Part shown: piece by piece, positions 37,350 to 49,613 of the stretch | How positions within the stretch are numbered: position 1 is the first letter of the stretch | Layout of the letters: every line of letters starts with the position of its first letter | Assembly (NCBI RefSeq): GCF_021917145.1 | Contig: NC_061061.1 | Coordinates: 15,577,484 to 15,641,483, forward strand | Direction of reading: 5' to 3' | DNA: 64,000 nucleotides | DNA from: Hypomesus transpacificus | Taxonomy: Eukaryota > Chordata > Actinopteri > Osmeriformes > Osmeridae | The notes under the pieces: model-generated | Databases searched by the model: none | Told to the model about the DNA's origin: nothing | Seen by the model: the letters and a program-made list of their open reading frames with translations, nothing else | Made by a program: the position numbers and the translations under genes

Positions 37350-37958
37350 AAAGACGTGAGGACTCAAGACCTATCATTTGTGGCCACAGCCTGATTGAGA
37401 TTGTTAAGGCTTGGTATATCTAAGCACACCATCTTGTTTTACGACAGACTACCGAGAGGGTGGACAACAGATTTGGCTGCCCCTCCCAGTCCTTCACAAA
37501 AAACCCTCCCACCAATTTAACAACATCTCTGTGTGAACAGAAGGCCATTACAGGTCCATTCAGATGACGGTCACTGGTGTGAAGTTGGACACTTCAGATT
37601 CAATCTCAGAACACAGTATAAAATTGGGCAGGTGCTAACACAAAGTGACTAATGCCTTTGTGCAAATACAAACCTTGCAAAAGAAAGGCTGATCTTTCAA
37701 AAGGGAATATAGAAGACTACATGTTCAGAAGTCAGGCTGTGGCACATTAACATCAATAAATGCAATTACATTTTGTATGCGTGGTTCTGTATATTGCACT
37801 TTGATTCAAGATAAGCTTATCCTCAACAGTTGTAATTGCGGTGCACTTGAAACATCCTTCCAATCTGCACAGTAACTAGTTTTATTTTGAAGCCATTGCA
37901 GCTTTATCCATCCATCTTGTGTGTTCATGAGGTACGACTCCCTCTTAAAAAGACATGG

Positions 37959-37962
<4 letters not shown>

Positions 37963-37990
<28 letters not shown>
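37963..37990 (+). repeat. CA microsatellite
   Basis: About 14 uninterrupted CA units in the stk40 5' region. Confidence 0.85.
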
Positions 37991-38708
37991 TGATGCAACG
38001 CAAACATGCATATTATGTCATGGCCGAAAATGAATGCCAAGTTTTATACCCTGATGAGAACAAACAACACTAACAAGGGAACCTATGACATGTGATGACA
38101 CAATGACAGACCTGTGGACCTCTGTTTGGCAAGAGGTGTGTGCTTTCTTTGCTGATAATGAGTTCCTATGTGAGGAAACCATTGCTAGTTCCCGTAACAG
38201 GGAAGTGGTGCCTCGATGTGACACAAGGTGAGTCATCCACAGTTTCCCTGGGGTTTCATGGGCTAACATTCCAACAGGGTGGGGGGCTGGAGGTCAAACA
38301 TGAAATGAATCCCCTAGGGTCAGATATCATATTTAGGCAGGAAAGACCAGTAGAAAACGGTTTATATATAATGTATATCATAATGTGCACGAAAAAAAGA
38401 AGAAAAAAAAACACGACTGCAGGCAGATAAATGGACAGGCACAAAACAGGACCAGCTAGAAACATTCCAGTGAGCTGATGCAGAGTGATACACACTAGAA
38501 GCATCTGCAGAACTAGAAACATTGCATTTGAGACACCTTGCTGCTTCGACATGCTCATCGTGAACGCACGTAAGAGAAAACTAGAGAAAATCTTTGGGCT
38601 ACATCCAACATCGTCTAAATGTTTAGATCTCGGATGTACGAATTAAAAACAAGAAAAGAAAGACATATTTCTATTTGCCAAGCAGCACCACCACACAGTT
38701 TGGTTTAC

Positions 38709-38795
38709 CTGACCGACGTGGATAATGTAGGCAGGACAGTTGGCAGTTGATGAGGACGGACAGTAATTCTCACTTCCATGAAGATTCGTTTTCAG
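38709..38795 (-). other. stk40: Candidate stk40 5' UTR exon
   Basis: Bounded by a strong acceptor (CTGCTGTTTCAG) and a donor (CAG then GTAAAC) on the minus strand, 1.7 kb upstream of the ATG exon. It contains an ATG whose frame stays open through the exon and is out of frame with the main start, so if included it would act as a uORF. No transcript evidence. Confidence 0.4.
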
Positions 38796-40131
38796 CTGAA
38801 ACAGCAGATGCTGACATAGTCATGTCTCTCGCCCGTCTGTCTATCTGTCTGTCACCATCTCCCTTGTCAACATCCGTGGAGGCCAAAAAAAATCTGTTTT
38901 TAATTTTACAGCAATTATGGCATTATCTCAATGATATTTGAGTAATTAGGTCACCTCAGCCAGCCAAGAACGTGCCATTGCTTAGGTTATGGTTAACATG
39001 TGCTCCATTATCTCCAGAACGTTCATGCCCTTGGGACCACACACCTGCTTAAGAACAGTGACAAATCTTGGCCAATTCACTCTACGGGAGATCAATGAAC
39101 CTTGAACCTAAAACATAATCCATCATGTTTATATGATAACACTCTTGTGACCGCATTACTTGCAAAGGTGAATGTTTTCTATGGGTCATTTGCTATCCAA
39201 TGAATCACTCCTTTCACACCATCAAACAGACATTGTAGCCTGCAATATTGTCTGATTTTGACCCAATAGACATTCAGTTATTTAAAGTAAATATCACGCT
39301 GATGCAAATGCATTAAAACAAAGAAAGCAAATATCTTAGCCCATCATTGCACTTATCGAAATGGTTAGATAAAGCATATTTGAAGGCGATGGAGATTGTA
39401 TTGTGCATAGGAATGCCCTTGGTCATACAAGGTTATCAATATCAAATATACAACAACATTTAAAAAAAAACATACAAATGTACTACATAATGTGACAATG
39501 AAGCCTTGGGTGTGTTTGAGTGTGGGTACTAAATACAGATTAAATAAACAATAATAAATCAATTCCAAACATGTGCACGAACACTTTGCCTGCTACTACA
39601 GACAGTGCTTGGATGACGCTTTCAACATTCTGATGTCATGTCATTCCGGCATGAATCTACCATCTATTGCACCGTCCGGGTTACCCAACAACACAAGGGC
39701 TTTAGCAAATGTTCCTAACAGCACAATTTTTTGACAGACAAAACCTTACGCTAACGCACAAGCTCGTTGCAAACAAAGAGATGAAGCACAGAGAATGTGA
39801 TGTGTGGCCACGGGCATGTTAGCGCAATGTACTAGGGACAGAGTTGGCGTCAGCAAAGATAGCCCGAGCTATCCAGCTACAACAATGTAATTACCGTTAC
39901 CTTTTCACACATCTATAAATTTCCTAAAGAGACAAAAGCAACAAAAAATAGACATGATTATACGCGCAATTCGCGACTAAACCATATACGTGGTTAAAAC
40001 AGGAGGACACTCTAGGTCGCTAGTTAACCAAAGTGCACTAGCTAGCTAAACAAAGTGTAGTGGCTAGCTAGCTACTGCTAGCGCGAGCTCGTTCGCCACC
40101 TTTCTAGTAGGGGTCTTTAACAGCAACTTAC

Positions 40132-40330
40132 CTCGAGCCAAACCGCAGAGGAAAGTCTGCTTCGCTTTGTTACAACATGGACATTCCTCTAAAATCCTGA
40201 TATCTATGCATATGAATTTGATGTTCCAACAAAACAGAACGCTTTATGTTAACTTACAGCCAAACAGGTTTTGTTTGATACAGCCACTATTACCGAAATG
40301 AGTTCTCAGGAAAAGCCTATCGTCAACTCT
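40132..40330 (-). promoter_or_regulatory. stk40: stk40 first non-coding exon and promoter region
   Basis: A consensus donor (CTCGAG then GTAAGT) ends at 40132. An AGCT-rich cluster lies just downstream (40019-40090). The right boundary is approximate because no start-site motif is clear. Confidence 0.4.
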
Positions 40331-40339
40331 CCGATCGCA

Positions 40340-42470
40340 TCTTTCCACAGCGACAGTACCACCTGACAACGGATATGACGCAAATTGCATGAGTGACAGA
40401 CTTTACAGCCAATAAAACAGTCAAGTGTGTATTTCTGCGATGTCCAGCCCCAGAAGATGATTGAGCGTTTGATGAGATGTTAATGTAGTGCAGACTGTTG
40501 TAGTTTTGCATTTGGCATTGTTAAATACGTTTATAATGTATTTAACGAGAATCTAAGATTAAACTATCCATTCACATCAAGCCATGTTGACTAAGTGTAG
40601 TATAAAATTCCAATATGTCTCAATCTATGAGTCTTGAAGCTTGAACAGGACTGTAGGCCTTTAAAGTAGCTGGACTAATACAGTTGACTCAGCACAAGAA
40701 TAAACTAGATATTGCACTAGATATTTGATTATCAAAATATTGTTGGTGCTAAAAAGATAATAACTCTCATAACCCTCCCATACGATAAAGTAAAACTGAA
40801 GAACCCCATCCAAATTTAGAACCCCTCGTATTGAGCAATCATCCCAGCCCACGACTACCAGTTTCAAACCAGTGGGCAGGTGCGGGGTATGCTTGTAAAG
40901 CAAGCAAGGGCAATCTAAAGGGCAGTGACTGATCTAGGTTACACAAGTTTCCTGTTTTGACTCAGCACTGAATGTGCCCTAGGCCACATGAAACACATGT
41001 CAGCCTTTGGGTTCAACCCACTGTTATTTGAAGGAAACTGTGAATCATACCTTGAGAGGGGTCTCAAAGGGGATGAAAGCCTCTCGTGGGACTGAAACAT
41101 TTCAATGCATTACAGAAACACTACAGTGTAGTGCAGTAAAACCAATACAATCCTTTGCCCCACTGAATTTATTATTACATCTGTATATATTCTGTCTGCT
41201 TGAGCATTAATTTCGTTGCACGTTTCTGCATGTTTCACAGTTATTAAGCCTTAAGGCAAGTTCCCCCTTACCCATTTTCATTCAGAGATGTCTCAGCATG
41301 ACTTTACCATAGCAATCCTTGTTGTAGGCCATTAAGGTAAGTAGTAAATGCATGGCAGAGTATTTCTGCATGCATAATATCAGATGAATATGCCATATGT
41401 ACTGAACACGATGTGATATTACTTTGTAAGAAAAGGTAAACCTATTCAGGTAAACACCATGAAGTTTGGTTTTGGTTCAATCTTTGACACATTAGGACTC
41501 TTGATAAGGCTATGGATATATTATTGAATCAATATTAATAGTATGCTACAGTATGTACTTCTCTGAATTACTCATTATTGTTATTAAGAAAATGTGTGCA
41601 GCAGCAAATTTGTTTGCCAACAGTGGACTGTTTTGCATAGACCAGAGTTTAAATGCACAGCTCCCTCTAGTGTTACCATAGAAAAAAAAGCATGCAACAG
41701 CAGGGTAAAAATCTATGGCTAACAAAATCAATTTCCACACAATTGCATCATCAACATAGAGTCAGAAAAGAACTGTGAAACAAAAGCAACTCAAAGATAC
41801 CCATACCCATTCTTTTGAATCTATTTATTACAAAATTGACATTATTCTGAATATCTACTCAACCCCCCAAAACAAAGCATAATGAAAACCCAACAAATTA
41901 AAATAAATATAACATTTCCATAAATATATTTGTATGTCAGAGCATAGGTCATATTGTATCTCTGTAATATGATATATTGGTAACTCATTGTTTTCTCCCA
42001 CTAAAACCCTTGAACAATAACATCTAAATTGATGATGACATATTGCAGTTAGGTACATAATTTATTTATAGACACACATGTAGCTGATACTTTTTTGATG
42101 GGAAAAACAAGCTAAATCCTGTACAGCTAAATAGAATACAGCTAACATTAGGTACTGTAGAGCCTTATTTGGGAATGTTTTTAGGATCTGTTCTTACAAT
42201 CACAAAAACAAGTGCACTTGGGTTTCCTTCAGGACCCACACAGCCCTCTACAGGCTTTACATTCTGAGAAACTGTGAACATGGAAACCAGGACCTTATAT
42301 CTCATAACATAAGGAATATAGAGTTAACTTGAATGAAAATGCCAAACCAACCAACCAAAATGTACCAAGATATTGTCATTTGGAAATCCTTTCACGGTGA
42401 TGATCACCAAATTAACTGGAGCACATACTGTAAGTGTCAATGACACAAATGAACGCTTCAGTAACACAAC
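40340..42470. other. Intergenic region stk40 to oscp1
   Basis: AT-rich sequence. The longest reading frames (about 60-80 codons) show no family resemblance. Human LSM10, a gene with one coding exon at the equivalent position, was looked for and not found. The right part may contain extended oscp1 3' UTR. Confidence 0.6.
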
Positions 42471-42471
42471 A

Positions 42472-42477
42472 TTTATT
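42472..42477 (-). terminator. oscp1: oscp1 poly(A) signal (AATAAA)
   Basis: AATAAA on the minus strand, about 245 nt after the oscp1 stop. Another candidate occurs near 41823. Confidence 0.5.
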
Positions 42478-42719
42478 GATTATCTACCGTACTTTTTAGG
42501 CTATCAGAATTTTTGAAAGGTAGGTTCAAGCACAGCAAGGAACTCACTAGTTCAACCAAATTAAATGACCTGCTCACAAGGGCATTTCAAATCCCCATGC
42601 TCACCAAGATGTTGTGTGTGCGTGGGTGCGTTTTGTAGGTTGTTCTGCAGTAGAACACAGTTCCTAACCCACTCGGTCTTTGCCCTTTTCCCAAGACATT
42701 GTTGTCAAGGAGACACATA

Positions 42720-45700
42720 TCACAGTCCATCCATCATGGCCAAAAGGTCATCACCTTTGCTGCTGATATTTTGACATGGCTCTCCTGCCTCTGTGAACTC
42801 CCCCATGATCCTGGCCAGCTCCGCATTGGCCTGCTGATCCTGAAAAGTCAAGAGAAGTCAATCCTCCAATGGCTTAGTAGAAAATTATCCTCAGGTGGGC
42901 TTATGCCTTCCTCCTCAATATCCTGTTACACAGATCCATTCATGTAATTCTGGTAACATGTCATCTTTAGCCTTGCCTATTAGCTTTTCCATTGGTGCGG
43001 GTGTCTGACTTTGAATGAGTTTGTCTTTGAGGTGACACTGTAAAAAACGTATCTTTGCAAGACCTATGCTTGTTACTGTTGATACTGGCGCATAAAATAG
43101 GGTTGCCATTAGCTGATTTTACCTTTGTTGCTTGGATGTTTATGACTTCGTATGATAGTTCATCTGGCCTCGATATCAAAGCCTCCCTACAACCAAAAAT
43201 GTAAAAAAATAAATACATTATTATTTCAAAAACAAAACTATTAAATACCAAATAGCTCTTTCATCATGTTGTGGCTTGAACACACAGGCAGGTTTGGCTT
43301 TTACAACGATAGCAGAGACAGACCACATTTACATTTAGTCATTTAGCAGACGCTTTTATCCAGAGCGACTTACAGTAAGTACATGGACATTCCCCCGAGG
43401 CAAGTAGGGTGAAGTGCCTTGCCCAAGGACAAAACGTCATTTGGCACGGCCAGGAATCGAACCGACAACCTTCTGAGTAATAGCCCGATTCCCTAACAGC
43501 CTAACAGCTCAGCCATCCTAAGTTAACCTATACATGTAAAAGAGGACTTACTCTTCTTCTTCGTCTGTGGCAAAGAGATTAACTCTAAAGCTGCTGTCAG
43601 CATTAACTGGTTTTTCCACCTCCAAACCTCCCATTAACCTAGCGAGTAGGTTCAGCTCCTCCTTGGCTAGCGGGTTAGGAGCTGTGTTTACCTATGCCGG
43701 GAAAAAGAGCATATTACAAATTTGAAGTAACACCTTTGCTGATGTTCTTGTGTATTAATTGGATTTAGGTGATGTAGTGACAGCGAGCAACAAAAGAGCA
43801 TATGACCTTTTGGGCAGAACAACTATCATTTGATTGTTTAATAAGCAATTGCAGTGGACACTGATATAACTTCAGTTTGGTTTTGTATGACGCAAGCTTG
43901 TTCATACTATAGAGAGTAGCTGTATCTACCATCTCACCTTAGTGTGTTGTGCAGAGTTTTTGGATGTTCCTGACATGTGAGTTTCCACTGCGCGGCTTAC
44001 ACTATACCTGTGGTAAACAAGCAAGCATTTGAGAAAAAACACAAAAATTAGGCAAAATACCTTGGTTAGCCTTCAGTGTGTAGACTGATAACTACTGTTC
44101 AGTCTGCAGACGGCTTGCTAGTCATTCTTACATATTGGTGCCCAGTTTGATGACCCTTTCTCCAAACATGTCAAAGGATCCTTCACGGAGAGCACCAGCA
44201 TAATTCCCACCATTACGGAACTGCAGCCTCTTTATCTCCTCACCATTGCAGCTGAACATTCTAAATAGATAACAATACAGAATATTTAACAAATGTGTAT
44301 TTAACATGACACTGGAATGTGTCAATACAAACTAGCATTTGTGACATGCCTTAGTATCAGTGCCCAGTCTGACTGTGTTGTTTTGTGCATTTGACAATAA
44401 AAGACTTGATCTATCACTGAAGGTTAAAATAACTGAATATATTATACAGTTTATCTTCCAATATTTTTATTAAAAGCTATGCATTGATTATAATGTTGAT
44501 GACACACGCTGTTTCGGCGGAAAGATGCCTTCTTACTAGTCTGACGTTGTCATACTCATAATTTTAGTCAGAATATGACTTCTTGACAACTTCCTGACCA
44601 CCTTTTTTTGTGGGTGGAGCTAAGTTGGGCTGACAGCCAGGCTACCTTCTTACACCAAAAGCAGTTAAACATCCTGAAATCCACATCAAAATGATTGTGT
44701 TTCCTTTAGTTTACATGTTTTCATTTGCCCTTTTGTTCCAAACACATAATGAATCTTCCCAAAGACATGATAAATACACTTTAAGCACGGCTGCCCACTG
44801 ATACACTAAAAGCAGAAAAATCTAAATTTAGAAAACGGCGGCTTGATGAACACAGCCTCGGTAATGCAATTAGCTGCAGTTACGCCTGTCCAAAGACGAC
44901 AGTCTGTGGCAGTGGGCGGTATCTGGGAGAAATACAGCATGTGGCATCAAATAGACACCAAGTTAATTGACATATATAACAGAGAGCAAACTTCTACCGC
45001 ATCCAACGGGTTGTGAATGGATAAACAAGTAGTGTTGTTTATTAGGACTGTACTTTGTTCGGGTGTAATTAGAGCATTATTTCCATGTTACCTGATGAGT
45101 CCAGGAATTTGTGTTCCATGGGGAACAGGACCAGTAGTAGGGAGGACAAAACGTCCATTGGAATTCTGCACCTTGTCTTTGAGGAAGATTGACACCTGGA
45201 CATAAAAATCAGACAATGTATTGAGCTAATTTCACATGCTCTCAAAACAAATAAATGAACCACCTCAACATTCCTTATTGCAGTGTAAAACAACTAACAC
45301 TCACTCGTATGTGCATGTCTTGAAAGAAGATGAGTAGAGTCTGTCTAATTAGCTGAAACTCACCACTAGACAATGGTGAATATATCTGTGAAAAATAACA
45401 ATGTTTGGTTAAGGCAAAAGCTAAACTTGGTATCCATTGTATCAATTACCACATGGCCTTTTCAAATGTACTTGGAATCCACATCCACCATGTTGCGGAA
45501 TCAAACTGCTTTCTGTTTGTAGCTAGTCTACATTCAACAGCACTATTTACTCTACGGAAGCAAGGCTCTGGTACCTCAATGAGCTGTCTGTATGTCTCAT
45601 CAACCTGGCTGAGAATACTTGGTGTGTCCTTCACAAAGTCTTTTATGGCATCCATGTGGTTGAAGGACACAAGGAGTATATCTTTGGGTCTTGGGCAGAG

Positions 45701-47388
45701 GAGCACCTGGTACTTGAAGGCCATGGTCATCAAGTCATAAAGCTGATAAAATGATCAAACATAATCAACTAAGATGGCATCATCGTCAGTATTGTGAACA
45801 TTTGTATTTGTAACATGTACACCAGAGGGAGCAAAAAATTATGATTAATAATGAATAAAGAATGTATTGGCCAGATTAGTTGTACTACATCACCCTTAAA
45901 AGAAAGATGAAGTTAAAAAAAACATTGGTGCAATGGGCAACATAATGATTTAGGGCATATGCTCAGTACTTCACCATTGCAAACTGCAAAATCCCAAATG
46001 TAATGACCCCTATGATTTTCTAACATCTACTGGCAAATTAGATTTATATTTATTGCTAAGAAAAGGATCCAGCGCAAATATGTGATAGATTGTTTTGACA
46101 TCATACACTTCTCACAACCCAGTCTATAAGCATCAGCACAAAGCTGCTTGAAGGCTGCAACAGATAATCTACAGTCGTTCTTCTGCTCCTACCTTGTCCA
46201 TGCTAGCCTGGTTGAGTCTCATAATTGAAGCATGGGCTAGTCGGTCAAACACTGTCCTCAGAGCCTTCTTGGAGTATAACTCCTGAGGCTTGAACAGCTC
46301 CTCCAGAAACTTCTTATTAAACATGGTGGTGATGATGTCATTCATCACTGTTCAAAGGCAAGGTAAAAAAGTACAGGAAACATAAAATGTGGTTACAGAC
46401 TAGAGCTTACTACAATATTGTTCCTGCAGCAAGCAGTGCATAATTCTATTGCCATTGTATAATTCACCTATCCCCAAACAAAGCAATAGCATTAAAATAA
46501 TACAGTATGCCTACATACAGGTAGACATCCAATAAACATGCAGTTTTGCACGGGAAGGGTGAGTAAATAATAAATTACTGTGCTTGAGAAGACCAATGGG
46601 TAAAAAGGTCATTTTTTTTCTTTTAGTCGGCAGAAATCTACCATTGCATTAGCTTCTTAATGAGCATGTTGGTTTGTTTTCTCTACAGGCCGTGAGTAAG
46701 CAGAGCATGTAGCTAGTGAATGCATTGCATGAGAAACATCAAAATACCTCTCCTTCTGTCATCCTCTATCCAATCAGCTACAACGATGGAGAGTTTAAAA
46801 GTTAATAAGCAAATGAATAATGCTCGTTTTATTTGTGCCAGGTTAGGATGTTGCAAAATAGTGCAACAACATTTCGTTTTAACTGATAGATAACCAATCA
46901 ATCATAAAAAGTATTACCTGTCCAGATAGTTCATAATGTGGTTAGGTCAATATAGGTGAAATTAGCTATCTAATACAATGCACTTTACCTTAAAACTTTT
47001 TGTCGTTCCTAACCACACTACTGTACACTAAAGAAAGAAATCAATATAGATAGACTACTAGAGAAAGTGTGTGTGTGTGTGTATGTGTGCGTGTGTATGT
47101 GTGTGTGTGAGTGAGAGACTTTTGCTTTTCAATGAATTAACAAATTCAACTCGCAACTGTTATCTGGTAAATATTGTTTGTTAGCAGCTACTGTAGTTAG
47201 TCAACTAACGTCTCACTGTACAGATGGCTAGCATGTTAGCTAGCTAGCTTACAGTAATAGCTGAATGGCTCTCTACCTTTCTTGGCTTTGTCAGCAGGGA
47301 TGTTCTGAGCTCGTAGGCGTTGATCCAGTATGTACAACATTTCTCCACCAAGATTAATGAAAAGCAGGGGAAGCGTCCTAGAAGACAT
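42720..47388 (-). CDS. oscp1: oscp1, organic solute carrier partner 1
   Basis: OSCP1/NOR1 family protein, first described as a modulator of organic-solute transport and later linked to cilia; no catalytic motif is known. Eleven coding exons: 47388-47277, 46777-46748, 46347-46193, 45742-45575, 45385-45305, 45195-45092, 44260-44132, 44007-43938, 43691-43552, 43186-43123 and 42839-42720. They total 1173 nt, or 390 residues, close to the human length. The family signature LPLLFINLGGEMLYILDQRL opens the protein. AFKYQVLLCPRPKDILLVSF, FQLIRQTLLIFFQD, GRFVLPTTGPVP and RPDELSYEVINIQATK follow, and GDDLLAMMDGL ends it. The in-frame ATG at 47388 matches the human start; upstream in-frame Met codons lie outside the conserved block. 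Exon 2 is only 30 nt. Confidence 0.96.
43326..43519 (-). mobile_element. tRNA-derived SINE (family A)
   Basis: Full-length minus-orientation copy in an oscp1 intron, about 30 bp downstream of the exon ending at 43552. It carries a small internal duplication (CTAACAGCCTAACAGC) in the head. Confidence 0.9.
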
Positions 47389-47490
47389 GTTTGTTTGTCG
47401 ATTGATTAGGTCACAAAAATAACTTGGTCGATAACCCGTTTCCTCAGTCGAATATGACAATTTAGTTATCAAGCTAGCTAGCTAGCTGGA
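47225..47490. repeat. AGCT-rich clusters flanking oscp1 exon 1
   Basis: Runs of TAGCTAGCTAGC occur at about 47237-47250 (start of intron 1) and 47472-47488 (upstream of the ATG). Similar clusters occur at 7595-7622, 22605-22870 and 40019-40090. Confidence 0.7.
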
Positions 47491-47689
47491 AAGCCATTCG
47501 ATGATGGTAGAAAGCGTCGCTAAGCTTTCTTTCGTTGCCAGGTCACGAAGGAAACGAGCCAATCAGTAATGTCTAATGCGTGTCTTCGTCAAGGTGGGAT
47601 AATTACGTTATTCCACATTTCACTTTACACATATGACAACTGAAGCCTCGAGACAGCACAGATAACAGCGTTTCAGATACAAAAAAAAC

Positions 47690-47695
47690 TTTATT
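47690..47695 (-). terminator. Poly(A) signal of the PLAC8-like gene
   Basis: AATAAA on the minus strand, 185 nt after the stop codon. It leaves only about 0.3 kb to the oscp1 start codon. Confidence 0.6.
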
Positions 47696-47879
47696 TTCTT
47701 GAATGTAATAATACGTTCATACGAAATAACAAAAGCTATTCCAATTTCAAGACAGTTGGGAATAACTAAGGTTATTGTTATATTACTATTTGTCAAGTGA
47801 ATTCAACAACAACAACAACAACTCAATTGTTCATAGTGTGTGTTCATGTATGAGGCACAGTTCTGTTTACATGGTCAAC

Positions 47880-48574
47880 TCAAACATCCCCATTTCTGAT
47901 GCGAATTTCTCGTGCCATTCTGCATATCTCACACAATCCACAAAAAAAGGTCATCAAGGCATCATTGCATACTGTCCCCTGTTAGAAAAGAATACAATGT
48001 TGTGTTACTGGTGAGCATAACCATTACCCCAAATAGCAATTAAAAAAACACCCCCTGAACCAAAATTATTTTACAAAGGCGCAAAGTTGACCCTTGCTGT
48101 CTTTCCTAACAGGACAGCTATAGATTTTAGGGATACAATATGGTGTAACTACATGTCTGTACTCCAGAGTGTCTTATGCATACTGTCTGTGAAGGCACGT
48201 ACCTGAATACCATAAGTCAACCTCATGTGAGTCCTCATGGCTGTCATACCTCCTGGTAAACATCCCAAACACGGATTCTCCCCATACTTGTTCGCTGTGT
48301 AGCAACCTAATGCTATTGGACAGATGCAGCCTATGCCACCTGTGTAAGAAATTTGAACGTTGTTGTAAAATACAGGTCTCCAAAACCATTAAACCAAGCC
48401 AAATTTCCGTCATGTTTCCAGGATGCAGAGCTGAATGATGCAATGTAACACTCCGTACTCACACACTAGGAAGTCATTGCAGCAGGAACACAATCCGGTA
48501 CTCCAGTCCCCTGTCTGAACATTGGTACCATATGACCCTGCTCCAGGTTGGTGGGTTATCACTGGGTTTGACAT
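47880..48574 (-). CDS. PLAC8/onzin-related (ponzr/cornifelin-like) protein
   Basis: Small Cys-rich PLAC8-family protein; fish carry many ponzr or cornifelin-like copies, some linked to epithelial and kidney development. Three coding exons: 48574-48463, 48339-48203 and 47978-47880, totalling 348 nt or 115 residues, the normal family size. A Gly/Pro/Gln-rich N-terminus (MSNPVITHQPGAGSYG) is followed by TGDWSTGLCSCCND. The Cys-rich core is IGCICPIALGCYTANKYGE, then MRTHMRLTYGIQ. The end CNDALMTFFCGLCEICRMAR is the family signature. A short hydrophobic stretch may bind membrane. I cannot assign the exact orthologue. It is inserted between oscp1 and mrps15, and the ATG may be preceded by a non-coding exon to the right. 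Confidence 0.9.
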
Positions 48575-49353
48575 GACAGTCAGCGTAGAGTAGTTTTAGC
48601 CTTTTAAAGACAAATCACACGGTTAATGTAGGATGCTTTAAGACAGGAATGACTGATGTCTGGTCATTTTTACAACCTTGAAAGGAAAAACATTGTGCTG
48701 AGAACATTTTGTAATTCATAGAATTCACTCTTTGCAGTTTTGTATGCAAAGTCCATTAATTACGAATTTGTTATTTTTGACACAGCGTAATTGTATATAC
48801 CATCAAAATGTATATTTCTAATGTGATAAAGGATGAAGCATGTCACTCACCACCGCTGTTGCGTTGCTCTAACCCTTTACAGATCTGAGTTGATGATTCT
48901 AAACAGGAAATTGTGACACACTTGCTCTGCAAAGTGCTGGTTAGTTACTCACTGTTCTACTTCCTATGATGATCATCATGTTCTTTTTCTCATCCTGTGA
49001 ACACACGATCAAGTTCACACACTCACTCAATAGAAAAATGGCTCAAAACGAAAATATACATACAAAATGAAATTGCTCAACTGAGAAACAGTTCAAATAT
49101 TGTGATACTGTGTAAAATCAGATAAGTCTTTTGTTCTTTAAAGTTTTTTTTAGGAATTCTTCATCTTCAAAGTCAAATCAGGGAAGTCACTGTGTACTAT
49201 GATATATTTTACACATTAGGTTGAATCGCAACAGAAAGTACAACTCCATTATTTCACATCCTCTTTAGTTATATTCCAATCATATCTTCCTACATTGCAG
49301 TCACAACCAAAGCGATTAAATAAAAACTCTTGCAAATGATGAACCACAGTTCA

Positions 49354-49359
49354 TTTATT
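49354..49359 (-). terminator. mrps15: mrps15 poly(A) signal candidate
   Basis: AATAAA on the minus strand about 255 nt past the stop. A second candidate lies at 49444-49449. Which one is used cannot be told from sequence. Confidence 0.4.
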
Positions 49360-49613
49360 GATATCCATCAAGTAAATACAACCCCCACGCTAAACAGTAA
49401 TCTGCATTATTGCAGCAGAAATATTTTTTCAAACACAGTACTTTTTATTTAAAAAAAAAAAAAATTGTTTTGCTGAGGGAAATGAGAAACGAATGCATCA
49501 ACAACCATTCTCATAAACAATAATCCCAATGTTTCCTTAAAATCTTATAAAGCAGAAACATGTTTCAATACTAACAATATTATTGGGGTGCTGCAGCTGT
49601 TATCTTTGACTGG

